Assembly: GCF_003336425.1 (NCBI RefSeq)
Contig: NZ_QEIO01000048.1
Location: forward strand, 1-35,650
DNA length: 35,650 nucleotides
Direction of reading: 5' to 3'
Source of the DNA: Marinitenerispora sediminis
Lineage (GTDB): Bacteria > Actinomycetota > Actinomycetes > Streptosporangiales > Streptosporangiaceae
The position numbers and the translations under genes are program-made. The notes under the pieces were generated by a model. That model was not told the DNA's origin. It made no database searches and saw nothing but the letters and a program-made list of their open reading frames with translations. This document shows, one piece after another, positions 24,344-31,378 of the stretch (position 1 is the first letter of the stretch; each line of letters starts with the position of its first letter).

Positions 24344-24769
24344 ATGCGCAGCGTCTTCATGTTCCCCGCAGGCGACCGAGCGGAGACCGTCGCCCTCCTC
24401 GACCGGCATCTGCCCCGGCAACGTGAGCCGTGGACTCTGGCCGGCGGTCTCTACATCGGGATCGACGACGTCTAGACCGGTTGCCTTTTCGCCGACTGGG
24501 ACCCCGCCGACGTGGCGGTCCTCGAAGCGGCCCTCGGCTACCGTCCCACCTGGGCGGTGCAGATCGACGTCTCCTGGCGGATCGACGGCGCTGCGGAGGT
24601 CCGGCACCTGGTGGCGCTCCTCCTCGCAGCCGGAGGGGTGGCGCTCGACGACTGCTCCGCCCACCCCTGGACCCCGCAGGAGATCGCGTCCGGAGCGGTG
24701 AACGACGGCCTGCGCTTCTTCGACTCCCGTACCTACCGCGAACTCAGCGGGGAGTGCGGACACTCCTGA
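24344..24769 (+). pseudogene. Unknown protein gene interrupted by one in-frame TAG
   Basis: A single frame of 142 codons from ATG 24344 to TGA at 24767-24769 with one TAG at 24473-24475. The first 43 residues (MRSVFMFPAGDRAETVALLD, then REPWTLAGGLYIGIDDV) and the following part (LFADWDPADVAVLEAALGYR, then WAVQIDVSWRIDGAAEVRHL, then GLRFFDSRTYRELSGEC) are both well-composed and fit one compact alpha/beta protein. I do not know the family. TAG could derive from a Glu, Gln, Trp, Lys or Tyr codon by one change. No clear ribosome-binding site precedes the ATG. It is either a recent pseudogene or a gene with read-through. Confidence 0.6.
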
Positions 24770-25103
24770 TCCGGCCTCCTCCGGAGGGGCGGCCGGCCCC
24801 TGGCGCACGGTGCGGGCTCAGCCGCGACCTACCCCGCAGGGCCGGGTCGGCCTCGCCGGCCGGAGGCGAGCGCTGCCGCGCGGCGGGAGAGCGGCATGGC
24901 GCCGATGATCCCCGCCGCCGGGGCGCCCGCGTGGCGTCGGGCGTCAGTCGGTGGAGTCGCCGAGCGACTCCAGGAGGTCCCGGAGCGTGTCCGCGAGCTC
25001 GGCGCGCCGGCCCACGGAAGACGCGCTCGGCCGGCGGTCCGGCGGTGCCCGCGGATACGCGACCGCCCGGCCGGGGCGGATCGGGTCGCCGCGTCCGCGC
25101 CGA
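24770..25103. other. 334-bp gap; possible small gene relic on the minus strand
   Basis: The minus strand around 24944-25014 reads VGRRAELADTLRDLLESLGD then STD before a TGA, a neat amphipathic helix that could be the end of a lost gene. No beginning is visible. A CCTCCGGAGG palindrome follows the preceding stop (24777-24786). Nothing else is recognisable. Confidence 0.3.
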
Positions 25104-25121
25104 TGTGTACGATCGTACGCA
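25104..25121. promoter_or_regulatory. Palindromic operator overlapping the maa promoter and start codon
   Basis: The 12-bp core GTACGATCGTAC (25107-25118) is a perfect palindrome. Extended to TGTGTACGA/TCGTACGCA (25104-25121) it pairs at 8 of 9 positions. It contains TACGAT (25108-25113), a -10-like box ending 7 nt before ATG 25121. A TetR-type gene is the second gene of the operon, so autorepression by that protein is the natural inference. Confidence 0.6.
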
Positions 25122-25699
25122 TGGAGGACTACTTCGCGGGCGACCCCCGTACGAACCGGGAGCGGATGCTCGCCGGCGACCTCTACATCGCCGACGACCC
25201 CGAGAGCATCCGGCGCGCACGCCGCGCGGCGCGCCTGGCCGACGCCTACCACCGGGCCGCGCTCGCCGACGAGGACGCCGCCCGGCCGATCCTCGCCGAG
25301 CTGCTCGGGAGCCTGGGCGAGGAGGCGTTCGTCAAGCCGCCGCTGTACGTCGACTACGGCGAGCACATCACCGTCGGCGCCCGCACCTTCGTCAACTACA
25401 ACCTCACCGCGCTGGACGTCGCGCCGATCACCATCGGCGAGGACTGCCAGATCGGTCCGAACGTGCAGCTGCTGACCCCGACGCACCCGCTCGACGCGGA
25501 GCTGCGGCGCGCGAAGCTGGAGGCCGCCGAGCCGATCACGATCGGCGACAACGTCTGGATCGGCGGCGGCGCCATCATCCTGCCGGGTGTGACCATCGGC
25601 GAGAACGCCGTGATCGGCGCGGGCGCCGTCGTCACCAGGGACATCGAGGCGAACGTCCTCGCGGTCGGCAGCCCGGCGCGCGCGATCCGCCGGCTCTGA
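25121..25699 (+). CDS. maa: Maltose/galactoside O-acetyltransferase, hexapeptide-repeat family
   Basis: A 192-aa trimeric left-handed beta-helix acetyltransferase. The N-terminal Mac domain is TNRERMLAGDLYIADDPESI. Hexapeptide repeats run from about residue 75 (VDYGEHITVGARTFVNYNLT) to the end (ITIGDNVWIGGGAIILPGVT, then IGENAVIGAGAVVTRDI). Catalytic His122 is in LTPTHPLD. It transfers acetyl from acetyl-CoA to a sugar hydroxyl; maltose or glucose is typical, but the true acceptor is uncertain. ATG 25121 sits directly behind a leaderless-type promoter with the palindromic operator. Its stop overlaps the tetR start (TGATG), so the two are co-translated. Confidence 0.9.
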   Translation: MEDYFAGDPRTNRERMLAGDLYIADDPESIRRARRAARLADAYHRAALADEDAARPILAELLGSLGEEAFVKPPLYVDYGEHITVGARTFVNYNLTALDVAPITIGEDCQIGPNVQLLTPTHPLDAELRRAKLEAAEPITIGDNVWIGGGAIILPGVTIGENAVIGAGAVVTRDIEANVLAVGSPARAIRRL

Positions 25700-26271
25700 T
25701 GGCCCGCCGGCACGACCCGGAGCGCCGGGACCGCATCATCGACGCCGCGATCTCCTGCATCGCCGAGGACGGGGTCGCCGGCACCTCCCACCGCAGAGTG
25801 GCCGCCCGGGCTGACGTCCCGCTCGGCTCCATGACCTACCACTTCGCGAGCATGGACGACCTGCTCGTCGAGGCGTTCACCCGGTTCGCCACCAGCATCG
25901 CCGACACGTTCGAGCAGCGCCTGGCCGCGTCCCCGGACCAGGACGCGGCGGCCGAGGCCGTCGTCGCGCTGATCCACGGCGACCTGCAGCGTTCCCAACG
26001 CGAGCACGTCCTCACCTACGAGCTGTACACCCTCGCCGCCCGGAGGCCGGCCTTCCGCTCGATCACGCAGACGTGGATGCGGGCGAGCCGCCGGGCCCTG
26101 GAACGGCACTTCGCTCCCGAGACCGTCCGGGCGCTCGACGCCTACATCGAAGGGGCGGCGCTGCACATCGCACTCGATCCGGACCCGCAGCCGCCGGCCG
26201 CGACACGGGCCGCGGTCGACCGCCTCACCCGCGCCCCGGCGCGCGGTGCCGTTGCTAGCGTTCGGCCATGA
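25699..26271 (+). CDS. TetR family transcriptional regulator
   Basis: 190 aa. The HTH domain includes RRDRIIDAAISCIAEDGVAG, then TSHRRVAARADVPLGSMTYH and FASMDDLLVEAF. The C-terminal helical domain has HVLTYELYTLAARRPAFRSI, then YIEGAALHIAL, resembling the group with TetR_C_35/PsrA-like effector domains. It overlaps maa by one base at the start, and its end overlaps the next gene by ATGA (26268-26271), so three genes form one tight operon. The palindrome in front of maa is its probable binding site. Confidence 0.9.
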   Translation: MARRHDPERRDRIIDAAISCIAEDGVAGTSHRRVAARADVPLGSMTYHFASMDDLLVEAFTRFATSIADTFEQRLAASPDQDAAAEAVVALIHGDLQRSQREHVLTYELYTLAARRPAFRSITQTWMRASRRALERHFAPETVRALDAYIEGAALHIALDPDPQPPAATRAAVDRLTRAPARGAVASVRP

Positions 26272-26606
26272 ACCTGACCGACCTCCGCACAGGCTTCCGC
26301 GACGACGACCAGCGGCAGCGGGCCCGCAGCGTGGTCCACGACCGCCTCGCCGACGACCGGGAGCAGCAGGAGTGCCGCTACCTGATGCGGTTCTGGTGGC
26401 AGCTGGGTATGCCGTACGAGGAGGTGACCGTCGAGCAGCTGAGGACGCACGTGGGACGGCCGAAGCTCGACGCCGTCGAAGCGCTGATCAGCGCGATCAG
26501 GACGTCCCCCGAGATGGTCGACGCCTGGATCTCGGCCGCGGAAGAAGCGTTCCCCGTCAGCCGGGACCGCGGCTGCGCGCTCCACTCGGAGGGAACCCAC
26601 GGCTAG
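26268..26606 (+). CDS. Hypothetical protein, third gene of the maa-tetR operon
   Basis: A 112-aa soluble protein with no family I recognise. It is strongly helical and charged: DDDQRQRARSVVHDRLADDR, then QQECRYLMRFWWQLGMPYEE, then LDAVEALISAIRTSPEMVDA. Translation is coupled to the TetR gene by the 4-nt ATGA overlap, which supports that it is real. There is no signal peptide or membrane segment. Composition is normal for the window. A role linked to the regulator or to the acetyltransferase is possible but not shown. Confidence 0.65.
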   Translation: MNLTDLRTGFRDDDQRQRARSVVHDRLADDREQQECRYLMRFWWQLGMPYEEVTVEQLRTHVGRPKLDAVEALISAIRTSPEMVDAWISAAEEAFPVSRDRGCALHSEGTHG

Positions 26607-26822
26607 ACGGCCGAAGGGGCGTGCCGGACCGCGTGCCCGCCCATGGCGGAGATCGGGGGAAGTCGAGAAGGCCCTCGAAGGACTCGGGCGCGCTGAAACC
26701 GTCCAGCGACATCGACACGCTGAGCGCGACCAGGCGGATGCGCGCCGGCGCGCCGCGGGCGGACCCCTCCGCCCACAGCGCAATTCCTCCCAAGATCCCC
26801 CACCCACTGCCACACTCGTGGC

Positions 26823-27566
26823 GTGCAGACCACCGATTACATCTCCACACTGGCCTACGAAGGCCGGCTGTTCGCCGACGTGGCGGCGCAGACCGACCCC
26901 GCGGCGCCCGTGCCCGGGTGTCCGGGCTGGCAGGTGCGCGACCTCATCACGCACCTCGGATCCGTCCACCGATGGGCGACCGGATTCGTGGCGGAGGGGC
27001 GGCAGGAGCCGACCGGCCTCCCCGACGCGCCGGAGCTGGCCGACGACGAACTCGTCCCGTGGTTCCGCGAGGGGCACCAGCGGCTCGTGGCGGCCCTCTC
27101 CGCCGCGCCGGCCGACCTCTCCTGCTGGTCCTTCCTCCCCGCGCCGTCCCCGCTCGCCTTCTGGGCGCGCCGGCAGGCCCTGGAGACGGCTGTGCACCGC
27201 GTGGACGCCGAATCCGCGCTCGGCGGCGACCTGTCTCCGCTGGAGCCGGCCTTCGCGGCCGAGGGCATCGACGAACTACTCACCGGCTTCCACGCCCGCG
27301 GAACCTCCCCGGTGCACACCGACTCCCCGAAGACCCTGTGGATCCGCGCCACCGACGTAGCGGACGCGGCCTGGACCGCGCACATCTCCGACGGCCCGCT
27401 GCGCGCGGAACGCTCCGCGCGGCAGCCGGACGCGGTGGACTGCGGCTACGAGGGCACGGCGGCCGACCTCTACCTCGTGCTGTGGAACCGCCTCCCGCTG
27501 GAGGCGGTGCGGATCACCGGCGACGCCGGGGTCGCCCGGCTGTGGCGGGATCTCACCAGCACCTGA
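26823..27566 (+). CDS. Maleylpyruvate isomerase family (mycothiol-dependent, MDMPI) protein
   Basis: 247 aa. The N-terminal MDMPI/DinB-like four-helix part includes TPWQVRDLI-type sequence: PGCPGWQVRDLITHLGSVHR, then LADDELVPWFREGHQRLVAA, then RRQALETAVHRVDAE with metal-binding His/Glu positions. The C-terminal MDMPI_C domain includes GTAADLYLVLWNRLPLEAVR, then ITGDAGVARLWRDL. True family enzymes isomerise maleylpyruvate using mycothiol; most homologues have unknown thiol-transfer roles. The start is GTG 26823 because homology begins there. There is no Shine-Dalgarno site, and CACACT lies 6 nt upstream. It is followed by a strong terminator hairpin. Confidence 0.85.
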   Translation: MQTTDYISTLAYEGRLFADVAAQTDPAAPVPGCPGWQVRDLITHLGSVHRWATGFVAEGRQEPTGLPDAPELADDELVPWFREGHQRLVAALSAAPADLSCWSFLPAPSPLAFWARRQALETAVHRVDAESALGGDLSPLEPAFAAEGIDELLTGFHARGTSPVHTDSPKTLWIRATDVADAAWTAHISDGPLRAERSARQPDAVDCGYEGTAADLYLVLWNRLPLEAVRITGDAGVARLWRDLTST

Positions 27567-27618
27567 CCGGCCGCCGGCGCGGGCGGCACGCCCGAGCGGC
27601 CTGCCGCCACATGGCGGA

Positions 27619-27647
27619 GTGCCGCACACCGCCGCGGTGTGCGGCAC
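27619..27647 (+). terminator. Terminator hairpin after the MDMPI gene
   Basis: Perfect 12-bp inverted repeat (GTGCCGCACACC at 27619-27630, partner at 27636-27647) with a 5-nt loop, 52 nt after the stop. Its position fits termination. It also covers the GTG that opens the next frame, arguing against that GTG as a start. Confidence 0.65.
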
Positions 27648-27684
27648 CGGCCGGTCCGCCTCCACCGGGCCGGGCGCGGAACCG

Positions 27685-27924
27685 ATGGGCGAGCGGCGGC
27701 TCGTCCAGATCGTCAAGGACCAGTACGACCAGCTGCACGCCGACTCCGAGCACAGCGGGCGGGTCCTGGCGCTGGCCCTGCACCCGTTCGTGATCGGGCA
27801 GCCGTTCCGGCACAGGTACCTGGACGAGGCGCTGGAGTACCTCGCGACGCGGCCCGACGTCTGGCTGACCACCAGCGACGAGATCGCGGACCACTACCGG
27901 CGCTCCCCCGCGGCGCGCGGATAG
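27685..27924 (+). pseudogene. C-terminal remnant of a polysaccharide deacetylase (allantoinase/PuuE-like)
   Basis: From ATG 27685 the 79 codons encode VQIVKDQYDQLHADSEHSGR, then VLALALHPFVIGQPFRHRYL, then DEALEYLATRPDVWLTTSDE and IADHY. This is the last quarter of NodB-type deacetylases of the PuuE/allantoinase-like group, with the conserved ALHPFVIGQPFR and WLTTSDEI blocks. The metal-binding N-terminal part is absent; only 118 bp lie between the previous gene's stop and this frame. A terminator hairpin still follows the stop. It is a deletion relic, though a short peptide could be made. Confidence 0.7.
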
Positions 27925-27930
27925 TCCCGC

Positions 27931-27973
27931 CCGGGGCGGCTGCGGCGCCCTCGCCGGGCCGCAGCCGCCCCGG
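27931..27973 (+). terminator. Strong terminator hairpin after the deacetylase remnant
   Basis: Perfect 15-bp stem with arms at 27931-27945 (CCGGGGCGGCTGCGG) and 27959-27973 and a 13-nt loop. It begins 6 nt after the TAG stop. No T-run. Confidence 0.65.
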
Positions 27974-28117
27974 CCACCCGCGGTACGGGCGCTCGGCTGA
28001 CCGTTCTCCGGTAGCGTGAGGCGTATGCGTTGACGCCTGCCCGGAATCCGGGCACCTCCGCCTCCTCCTTCGTGTCATGCGCTACTGGCCTGGAATCCCA
28101 CGAAGGAGAAGCCTCGA

Positions 28118-29047
28118 ATGAACACGTCGATCACCATCGACGTCCCCGCCGCGCTCGTCGCCTCGCACGGCAAGCCCGGCAACGCGTCCGGCCGCGCGTG
28201 GCTCGCCGCGCTGCCCGCGCTGGTCGCGGACACCCTGGAGCGCTGGGAGCTGCGGGTCGACGGCCCCGCCGGCAACGGCATGGCCGGTCTCGTGCTGCCG
28301 GTCACGCGCGCGGACGGCACCCCCGCCGCGCTCAAGCTGCAGCCGAAGAGCGAGGAGAGCGCCGGGACCCCGCTCGGGCTGCGGACGTGGAACGGCGACG
28401 GAGCGGTGCGCCTGCTCGACCACGACCCGGGCAGCGGCGCCATGCTGCTGGAACGGCTCGACGCCTCCCGGCCGCTCTCGTCGGTGGCCGACGACCGTGC
28501 CGCCACGCGGATCCTCGCCGAGGTGCTGGCGCGCCTGGTCGCGATTCCCGCGCCCGAGGGCCTGCGCCGCCTCTCCGACATCGCGGCGGCGATGCTGGAG
28601 CAGGTACCGCAGGCCGTGCCGATGCTGCGCGATCCGGCAGAACGGCGGCTGGTACGCAGCTGCGCGTCCGCCGTGGCCGACCTGCTCGGCGAACCTGGTG
28701 ACCGGCTGCTGCACTGGGACCTGCACTACGACAACATCCTCGCTGGCGAGCGGGAACCGTGGCTGGCCATCGACCCCGAACCGCTGGCCGGCGACCCGGG
28801 GTTCGACCTGCTTCCGGCGCTGGACAACCGCTGGGACGAGGTGGTGGCGGGCGGTGACGTGCCCGGGGCCGTGCTCCAGCGTTTCGACCTGCTCACCGAG
28901 GCACTCGGCCTCGACCGGCGCCGGGCGACCGGTTGGACGCTCGGCCGGGTGCTGCAGAACGCGCTGTGGGACGTGGAGGACGGCAAGACGGCGCTGGAGC
29001 CGGCCCAGGTCGCCATCGCCACGACACTGATGAGCCGGCGTTCCTGA
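28118..29047 (+). CDS. Aminoglycoside/hydroxyurea phosphotransferase, APH(6) type
   Basis: 309 aa of the streptomycin 6-kinase / hydroxyurea antibiotic resistance kinase family. ATP-binding Lys73 is in TPAALKLQPK. The catalytic loop HWDLHYDNIL has Asp201 (HWDLHYDN, 199-206). The metal-binding IDPEPLAGDPGFDLLPAL follows at 218. A late LGRVLQNALWDVEDG helix is typical. Members inactivate streptomycin (APH(6)-I) or phosphorylate hydroxyurea; actinomycete homologues may have other substrates. AAGGAGAA lies about 8 nt before ATG 28118, one of the best ribosome-binding sites in the window. It is monocistronic and converges on a WYL regulator gene. Confidence 0.88.
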   Translation: MNTSITIDVPAALVASHGKPGNASGRAWLAALPALVADTLERWELRVDGPAGNGMAGLVLPVTRADGTPAALKLQPKSEESAGTPLGLRTWNGDGAVRLLDHDPGSGAMLLERLDASRPLSSVADDRAATRILAEVLARLVAIPAPEGLRRLSDIAAAMLEQVPQAVPMLRDPAERRLVRSCASAVADLLGEPGDRLLHWDLHYDNILAGEREPWLAIDPEPLAGDPGFDLLPALDNRWDEVVAGGDVPGAVLQRFDLLTEALGLDRRRATGWTLGRVLQNALWDVEDGKTALEPAQVAIATTLMSRRS

Positions 29048-29116
29048 TCCGACGCGCGCAGCGGCGCGCGGACGTGCCGCCGCTGGGCGGGACTCCCCGG
29101 CCCAGCGGCGGTCCGG

Positions 29117-29158
29117 CTCCGGCCGCGGCCGGAGGCGGCGCCCCGGGTCCCCGGGGCG
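29117..29158. terminator. Two adjacent GC hairpins between convergent genes
   Basis: A perfect 18-bp palindrome (29117-29134, CTCCGGCCG and its complement) is followed by a 9-bp hairpin CGCCCCGGG-tc-CCCGGGGCG (29139-29158). They lie in the 150-bp gap between the phosphotransferase and WYL regulator stops and likely terminate both. Confidence 0.55.
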
Positions 29159-29197
29159 GCCAGCGCGGCCGGGCGCCGCGGCCGGTCCGCACCCGGC

Positions 29198-30214
29198 TCA
29201 TGGGCTCGGGGGCGTGGCCGGCGCGTCGGCCGCGGCGTTGGCGTAGCGGCGGGCCAGCCGTGCGAAGGCGTCCTTGAGCTCGGCCGGCCCGACCACCTCG
29301 ATGTCGGCGTCGAACCCGCCGATGCTGGCCGCCAGGCCCGGCCATGACCACGACCCCAGGACGAGCCGGCAGCGGTCCGGGCCGAGCTCCTCGACGACTC
29401 CGTCGCGGGCGTAGCGGGACACGGTGGTGGCGGGGAGGTCGAGGATGACCTCACCGCGGCAGAGCCAGCCGCCCGAGGCTCCCGAGCCCCGGAACCGGGC
29501 GGCGACGAAGGCCGCCACGTCGCCCCCGGGCAGCTCGCGCGGGGTGAAGCGCGGGCCGGTGGGGGTGCGCGGTGTGATCCGGTCGGCGCGGAAGGTGCGC
29601 CAGTCCTCGCGGTCGAGGTCCCAGGCGACGAGGTACCAGCGCCCGCCCCAGGTCACGAGGTGGTGGGGCTGCACCCGGCGCGGAGGAGGGGCGTCCGGGC
29701 CCCCGCCGGCGGCGTGCGCCGGGGACGCGGGCGGGTAGTCGAAGCGCAGCACCTCGCGGGCGTGCACGGCGGCGCTGAGCGCCACGAGCACGCCGCCGCC
29801 GACCTGCGGGCCCGGTCGGGCCTCGGGCGGCTCCACGGCGGTGACCTGGAGGGTGTCGACGCGGCGGCGCAGCCGGGCCGGCATCACCTGCCGGACGGTG
29901 TTCAGGGCGCGCGCCGCGGCCTCCTCGATGCCGACGCCGCTGGTGGCGGCGGTCTGGAGCGCGACGGCGAGGGCGACGGCCTGCTCGTCGTCGAACAGCA
30001 GCGGCGGCAGCTCCGTGCCGGCGTCGAGCCGGTACCCGCCGTCGGGCCCCTTGAAGGCCACGATGGGATAGCCGAGCTCGCGGAGGCGGTCGACGTCGCG
30101 GCGCACGGTGCGGGCACTGACCTCCAGCCGCTCGGCCAGGAGCGCCCCCGGCCAGTCGCGGCGGGCCTGGAGCAACGAGAGCAGCGACAGCAGCCGCGCT
30201 GAGGTCTTCGGCAT
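29198..30214 (-). CDS. WYL-domain transcriptional regulator (YafY family)
   Basis: 338 aa. The N-terminal HTH_11 is SARLLSLLSLLQARRDWPGA, then LAERLEVSARTVRRDVDRLR and ELGYPIVAFKGPDGGYRLDAG (to about 66). It is followed by the WYL region: LRFDYPPAS, then VQPHHLVTWGGRWYLVAWDL (the WYL-equivalent motif is WYL), then REDWRTFRADRI. The C-terminal WCX-type extension is ELPGGDVAAFVAARFRG, then GLAASIGGFDADIEVVGPAE. WYL proteins bind nucleic-acid-like or other ligands and act as repressors or activators. ATG 30214 is used because homology starts there; GGAG is close upstream. It is divergent from the DinB gene 62 bp away, its likely target. Confidence 0.92.
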   Translation of the reverse strand: MPKTSARLLSLLSLLQARRDWPGALLAERLEVSARTVRRDVDRLRELGYPIVAFKGPDGGYRLDAGTELPPLLFDDEQAVALAVALQTAATSGVGIEEAAARALNTVRQVMPARLRRRVDTLQVTAVEPPEARPGPQVGGGVLVALSAAVHAREVLRFDYPPASPAHAAGGGPDAPPPRRVQPHHLVTWGGRWYLVAWDLDREDWRTFRADRITPRTPTGPRFTPRELPGGDVAAFVAARFRGSGASGGWLCRGEVILDLPATTVSRYARDGVVEELGPDRCRLVLGSWSWPGLAASIGGFDADIEVVGPAELKDAFARLARRYANAAADAPATPPSP

Positions 30215-30276
30215 GACTCCATGGTGCCGTGCAGAAGAGGCCACACCCTGACCGCTTCCCCTGCGACTGTGGTCGC

Positions 30277-30894
30277 GTGCCAGACAACACCAGCGATTCG
30301 AAGGGCCCCGCCACCGTGACCGCCCCCACCACGTCTGCCTCCACCCCCGACGCCGAGCGGAGCGAGCTGCTCGCCGCGCTCGCGAAGGCGCGCTCCGCCC
30401 TGACCAGCACCGTCCGAGGGCTCGACGACGAGCAGCTCGGCGAGCGCCCGACGGTCAGCGCGCTGTGCCTGGGCGGGCTGGTCAAGCACGTCGCGTCCAT
30501 CGAGGAGGAGTGGATGCGCTTCGTGGTCGAGGGCCCCTCGGCGATGCGCTACGACCTGCCCGACGGCGTCACCTGGGCCGAGTTCGCGGCCGGGACCGCT
30601 CGCGAGTTCCCGCAGTGGGCGATCGACCACCAGAACGAGTTCCGGATGCTGCCCGGCGACACGCTGGCCGGGATCCTCGAACGCTACGAGCGGGTCGCCG
30701 CACGCAGTGCGGAGGTCATCGCCGCCGTCCCCGACCTGTCGGTGGCGCACCCGCTGCCGGAGGCGCCCTGGAACGAGCCGGGAGCGGTGCGCAGCGTGCG
30801 CGGGGTGCTGATGCACCTCATCACCGAAACCGCCCAGCACGCCGGACACGCCGACATCCTGCGCGAGACGATCGACGGCCAGAAGTCCAGCTGA
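30277..30894 (+). CDS. DinB family protein (DUF664)
   Basis: A 205-aa four-helix-bundle protein of the DinB/YfiT superfamily. Its helices are ERSELLAALAKARSALTSTV, then ALCLGGLVKHVASIEEEWMR with the first metal-type His, and SVRGVLMHLITETAQHAGHA then DILRETIDG with the paired His residues. Members often use mycothiol or bacillithiol for thiol transfer; the substrate here is unknown. The start is GTG 30277, with GACTGT 6 nt upstream and no Shine-Dalgarno site; GTG 30316 is an alternative. It is divergent from a WYL regulator. Confidence 0.85.
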   Translation: MPDNTSDSKGPATVTAPTTSASTPDAERSELLAALAKARSALTSTVRGLDDEQLGERPTVSALCLGGLVKHVASIEEEWMRFVVEGPSAMRYDLPDGVTWAEFAAGTAREFPQWAIDHQNEFRMLPGDTLAGILERYERVAARSAEVIAAVPDLSVAHPLPEAPWNEPGAVRSVRGVLMHLITETAQHAGHADILRETIDGQKSS

Positions 30895-30969
30895 GCGCCG
30901 CCGGGGCCCACCTCGGCTGGCCAGCCGGTGGCGGGCATGTCCGCGCGGGCCTCGTGCGGTGGCTGCCCC

Positions 30970-31126
30970 GTGAAGGGGGCGGGCGGCCGAGCGCCGCGCC
31001 GATGCGCCGCACCTGCTCGACCGGCATGAGCGGTTCACGACCGGTGCGGACGTGGACGGCTCCGGCGTGGCCGTCGTCGCGGAGGGCGCGCACCGCGACC
31101 GACGCGATACCGGCCTCGGGGGACCA
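30970..31126 (-). pseudogene. Fragment of an NmrA-type NAD(P)-binding oxidoreductase
   Basis: The minus strand reads EAGIASVAVRALRDDGHAGA, then VHVRTGREPLMPVEQVRRIG and AALGRP. This is the C-terminal core of NmrA/azoreductase-like NAD(P)H-binding proteins, normally DIAxVAVRAL--DGH-GAVY-LTGPE-LT--EQVRxIG--LGRP. Neither the N-terminal Rossmann part nor the C-terminus can be found in nearby frames. The rest of the 480-bp gap (30895-31374) carries no other recognisable gene besides the small frame described next. Confidence 0.55.
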
Positions 31127-31243
31127 GCGCCCGCGACGCCGGCGACTACCGCGCGGCAGCGGAGAGCCCGGCGCGAGCGACGGCCGCCGGCCACCCCGTC
31201 CGGGCCACGACGCCTGCACGCAAGCGAGAGGAAGAGTGTCACC

Positions 31244-31378
31244 GTGAAGACGTACGAACCACGGCAGACCGGTATCCGGGTCCGCCCGCACCACCCGGAC
31301 AGGCCGGTGTCCGGACGGGCCGCCGCCACCCCTCGGCCCCGCTGCCGGCGGCCGGCCGGCGAGCGCGCCGCGGCATGA
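31244..31378 (+). CDS. Possible 44-aa leader ORF coupled to the HTH_42 gene
   Basis: GTG 31244 has a good GAGGAAG about 10 nt upstream and opens a 44-codon frame beginning VKTYEPRQTGIRVRPHHPDR. It ends in TGA overlapping the next gene's ATG (ATGA, 31375-31378). The following gene itself lacks a ribosome-binding site, so translational coupling through this frame would make sense. The C-terminal half is Arg/Pro/Ala-rich and not protein-like, so the call is weak; it could also be chance. Confidence 0.28.
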   Translation: MKTYEPRQTGIRVRPHHPDRPVSGRAAATPRPRCRRPAGERAAA

